A stretch of DNA of 7,544 nt from Alphaproteobacteria bacterium (GTDB lineage Bacteria > Pseudomonadota > Alphaproteobacteria > Micropepsales > Micropepsaceae). The DNA is taken from contig JAGWSK010000279.1 of NCBI GenBank assembly GCA_028869355.1, positions 1 to 7,544 of the forward strand. Direction: 5' to 3'. Of this stretch, positions 6,986 through 7,544 are shown piece after piece. The stretch's first letter is position 1; each line of letters begins with the position of its first letter. The notes under the pieces were generated by a model. The model was not told the origin of the DNA, did not search any database, and saw only the letters and a list, made by a program, of their open reading frames with translations. The position numbers and the translations under genes were made by a program.

Positions 6986-7014
6986 ATTATACACCAAATA
7001 CGAATTTGATTTGC
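6986..7014 (-). promoter_or_regulatory. Predicted promoter of the leftward six-gene operon
   Basis: On the minus strand a perfect TATAAT box lies at 6991-6986. The hexamer 17 bases upstream (GCAAAT, 7014-7009) is a poor -35 match, so the promoter may be weak or need an activator. Initiation about 7 bases downstream would leave a leader of about 25 bases carrying the Shine-Dalgarno sequence of the first gene, which starts at 6954. Confidence 0.55.
6995..7008. promoter_or_regulatory. Inverted repeat in operon promoter, candidate operator
   Basis: CAAAT-ACGA-ATTTG forms a 14-base inverted repeat with perfect 5-base arms. It fills most of the spacer between the predicted -10 and -35 boxes of the leftward operon, a usual place for a repressor or a MerR-like regulator. 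No regulator gene is present in the window. The arms are short, so chance is possible. Confidence 0.35.
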
Positions 7015-7056
7015 GCCCCGAACAGTGCCAGCTATTCGGATGAAAGAGGCACATCC

Positions 7057-7544
7057 ATGTCGAGATGTTCGCGACGCCTCGGTGCGTATCTGGTTTGCGC
7101 CGGAGCGATCTTCATTTTACCGGCTGCGGCGGCGCAAAACGCAGCGATCCCCGCGCTATCGGGAATTGGCTCGGGCTGGCTTGAGATCGGCGACGATTTC
7201 CTTCCGCCGCCATCGGGGCCCGGTCCCGTGACTGCTGATCCGGGACATCCCTATCACAGCAATCTCAGCGGCCTGCAGCCGACCTTCCGCGTGGCGGACC
7301 TCAAGAGTCCCATTCTGCAGCCTTGGGTGGTCGAGCGCCTGAGAAAAAGCAATGAATGGGTCCTATCCGGGAAAGTCCCGTTTCAGGCTCACGAGCGCTG
7401 CTGGCCGACAGGCGTTCCCGGCTTCGAAGTGTTTTCGCTTATCCGGCCGATCTATTTCCTGCAGGGGCCGAAGGAAGTCACCATCATCAATGAGGGCAAT
7501 TTCGAGGTTCGGCACGTTTATCTGAATGTTCCGCATTCGAAGTA
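7057..7544 (+). CDS. Exported protein of unknown function, paralogue C (partial, runs off window)
   Basis: An open frame from ATG 7057 gives 162 codons and is still open at the window edge, so the 3' part is missing. AAAGAGG at 7043-7049 serves as ribosome site. A Sec signal peptide spans about residues 1-26 (SRRLGAYLVCAGAIFIL, ending PAAAAQ). The rest follows paralogue B closely: SGPGPVTADPGHPY (53-66), PILQPWVVER (85-94), SGKVPF (104-109), RCWPTGVPGF (114-123) with the conserved first Cys115, RPIYFLQ (130-136) and VYLNVPH (154-160). The WYG-GHYEG core would begin just after the window end. It points away from the operon and shares its short divergent promoter region. The function is unknown, as for the other two copies. 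Confidence 0.85.
   Translation, partial: MSRCSRRLGAYLVCAGAIFILPAAAAQNAAIPALSGIGSGWLEIGDDFLPPPSGPGPVTADPGHPYHSNLSGLQPTFRVADLKSPILQPWVVERLRKSNEWVLSGKVPFQAHERCWPTGVPGFEVFSLIRPIYFLQGPKEVTIINEGNFEVRHVYLNVPHSK

Overview
The window looks like part of a chromosome from a Gram-negative, fairly GC-rich proteobacterium. It is most likely an alphaproteobacterium of the Rhodopseudomonas/Bradyrhizobium kind. This is inferred from gene content: a rhomboid protease, a GT39/ArnT-like mannosyltransferase-type membrane protein, Tat-exported alpha/beta hydrolases and a homologue of the Rhodopseudomonas fluoroacetate dehalogenase type. The taxonomy is not proven. No tRNA, rRNA, CRISPR array, transposase or integrase was seen.

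Layout. Positions 1-81 are non-coding. A rhomboid intramembrane protease gene reads rightward (82-732). It converges on, and overlaps by 38 bases, the end of a compact leftward six-gene cluster (695-6954). In transcription order the cluster encodes: exported protein A (6046-6954); its paralogue B (5211-6044); an exported metallo-beta-lactamase-fold hydrolase resembling acyl-homoserine lactonases (4329-5189); a Tat-exported alpha/beta hydrolase of epoxide-hydrolase type (3338-4315); a second Tat-exported alpha/beta hydrolase with the full active-site signature of fluoroacetate dehalogenases (2254-3315); and a GT39-family membrane glycosyltransferase (695-2251). The gaps are 1, 21, 13, 22 and 2 bases, so this is almost certainly one operon. 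A perfect TATAAT at 6986-6991 lies just upstream. On the other side of this short divergent promoter region, a third paralogue (C, closest to B) starts rightward at 7057 and runs off the window.

Working together. Five of the six operon products carry export signals (two Tat, three Sec-like) and the sixth is an inner-membrane protein with a large C-terminal domain that is probably periplasmic. The cluster therefore looks like an envelope-located hydrolytic pathway. It would combine an Asp-nucleophile dehalogenase-like enzyme, an Asp-nucleophile epoxide-hydrolase-like enzyme, a lactonase-like metallohydrolase and a family of secreted proteins of unknown function present in three copies. The substrate is unknown. 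Export of a fluoroacetate-dehalogenase-like enzyme and the expanded unknown family are the most unusual points. The ribosome-binding site plus signal-peptide region is also very similar between protein A and the metallohydrolase, as if an export cassette had been copied.
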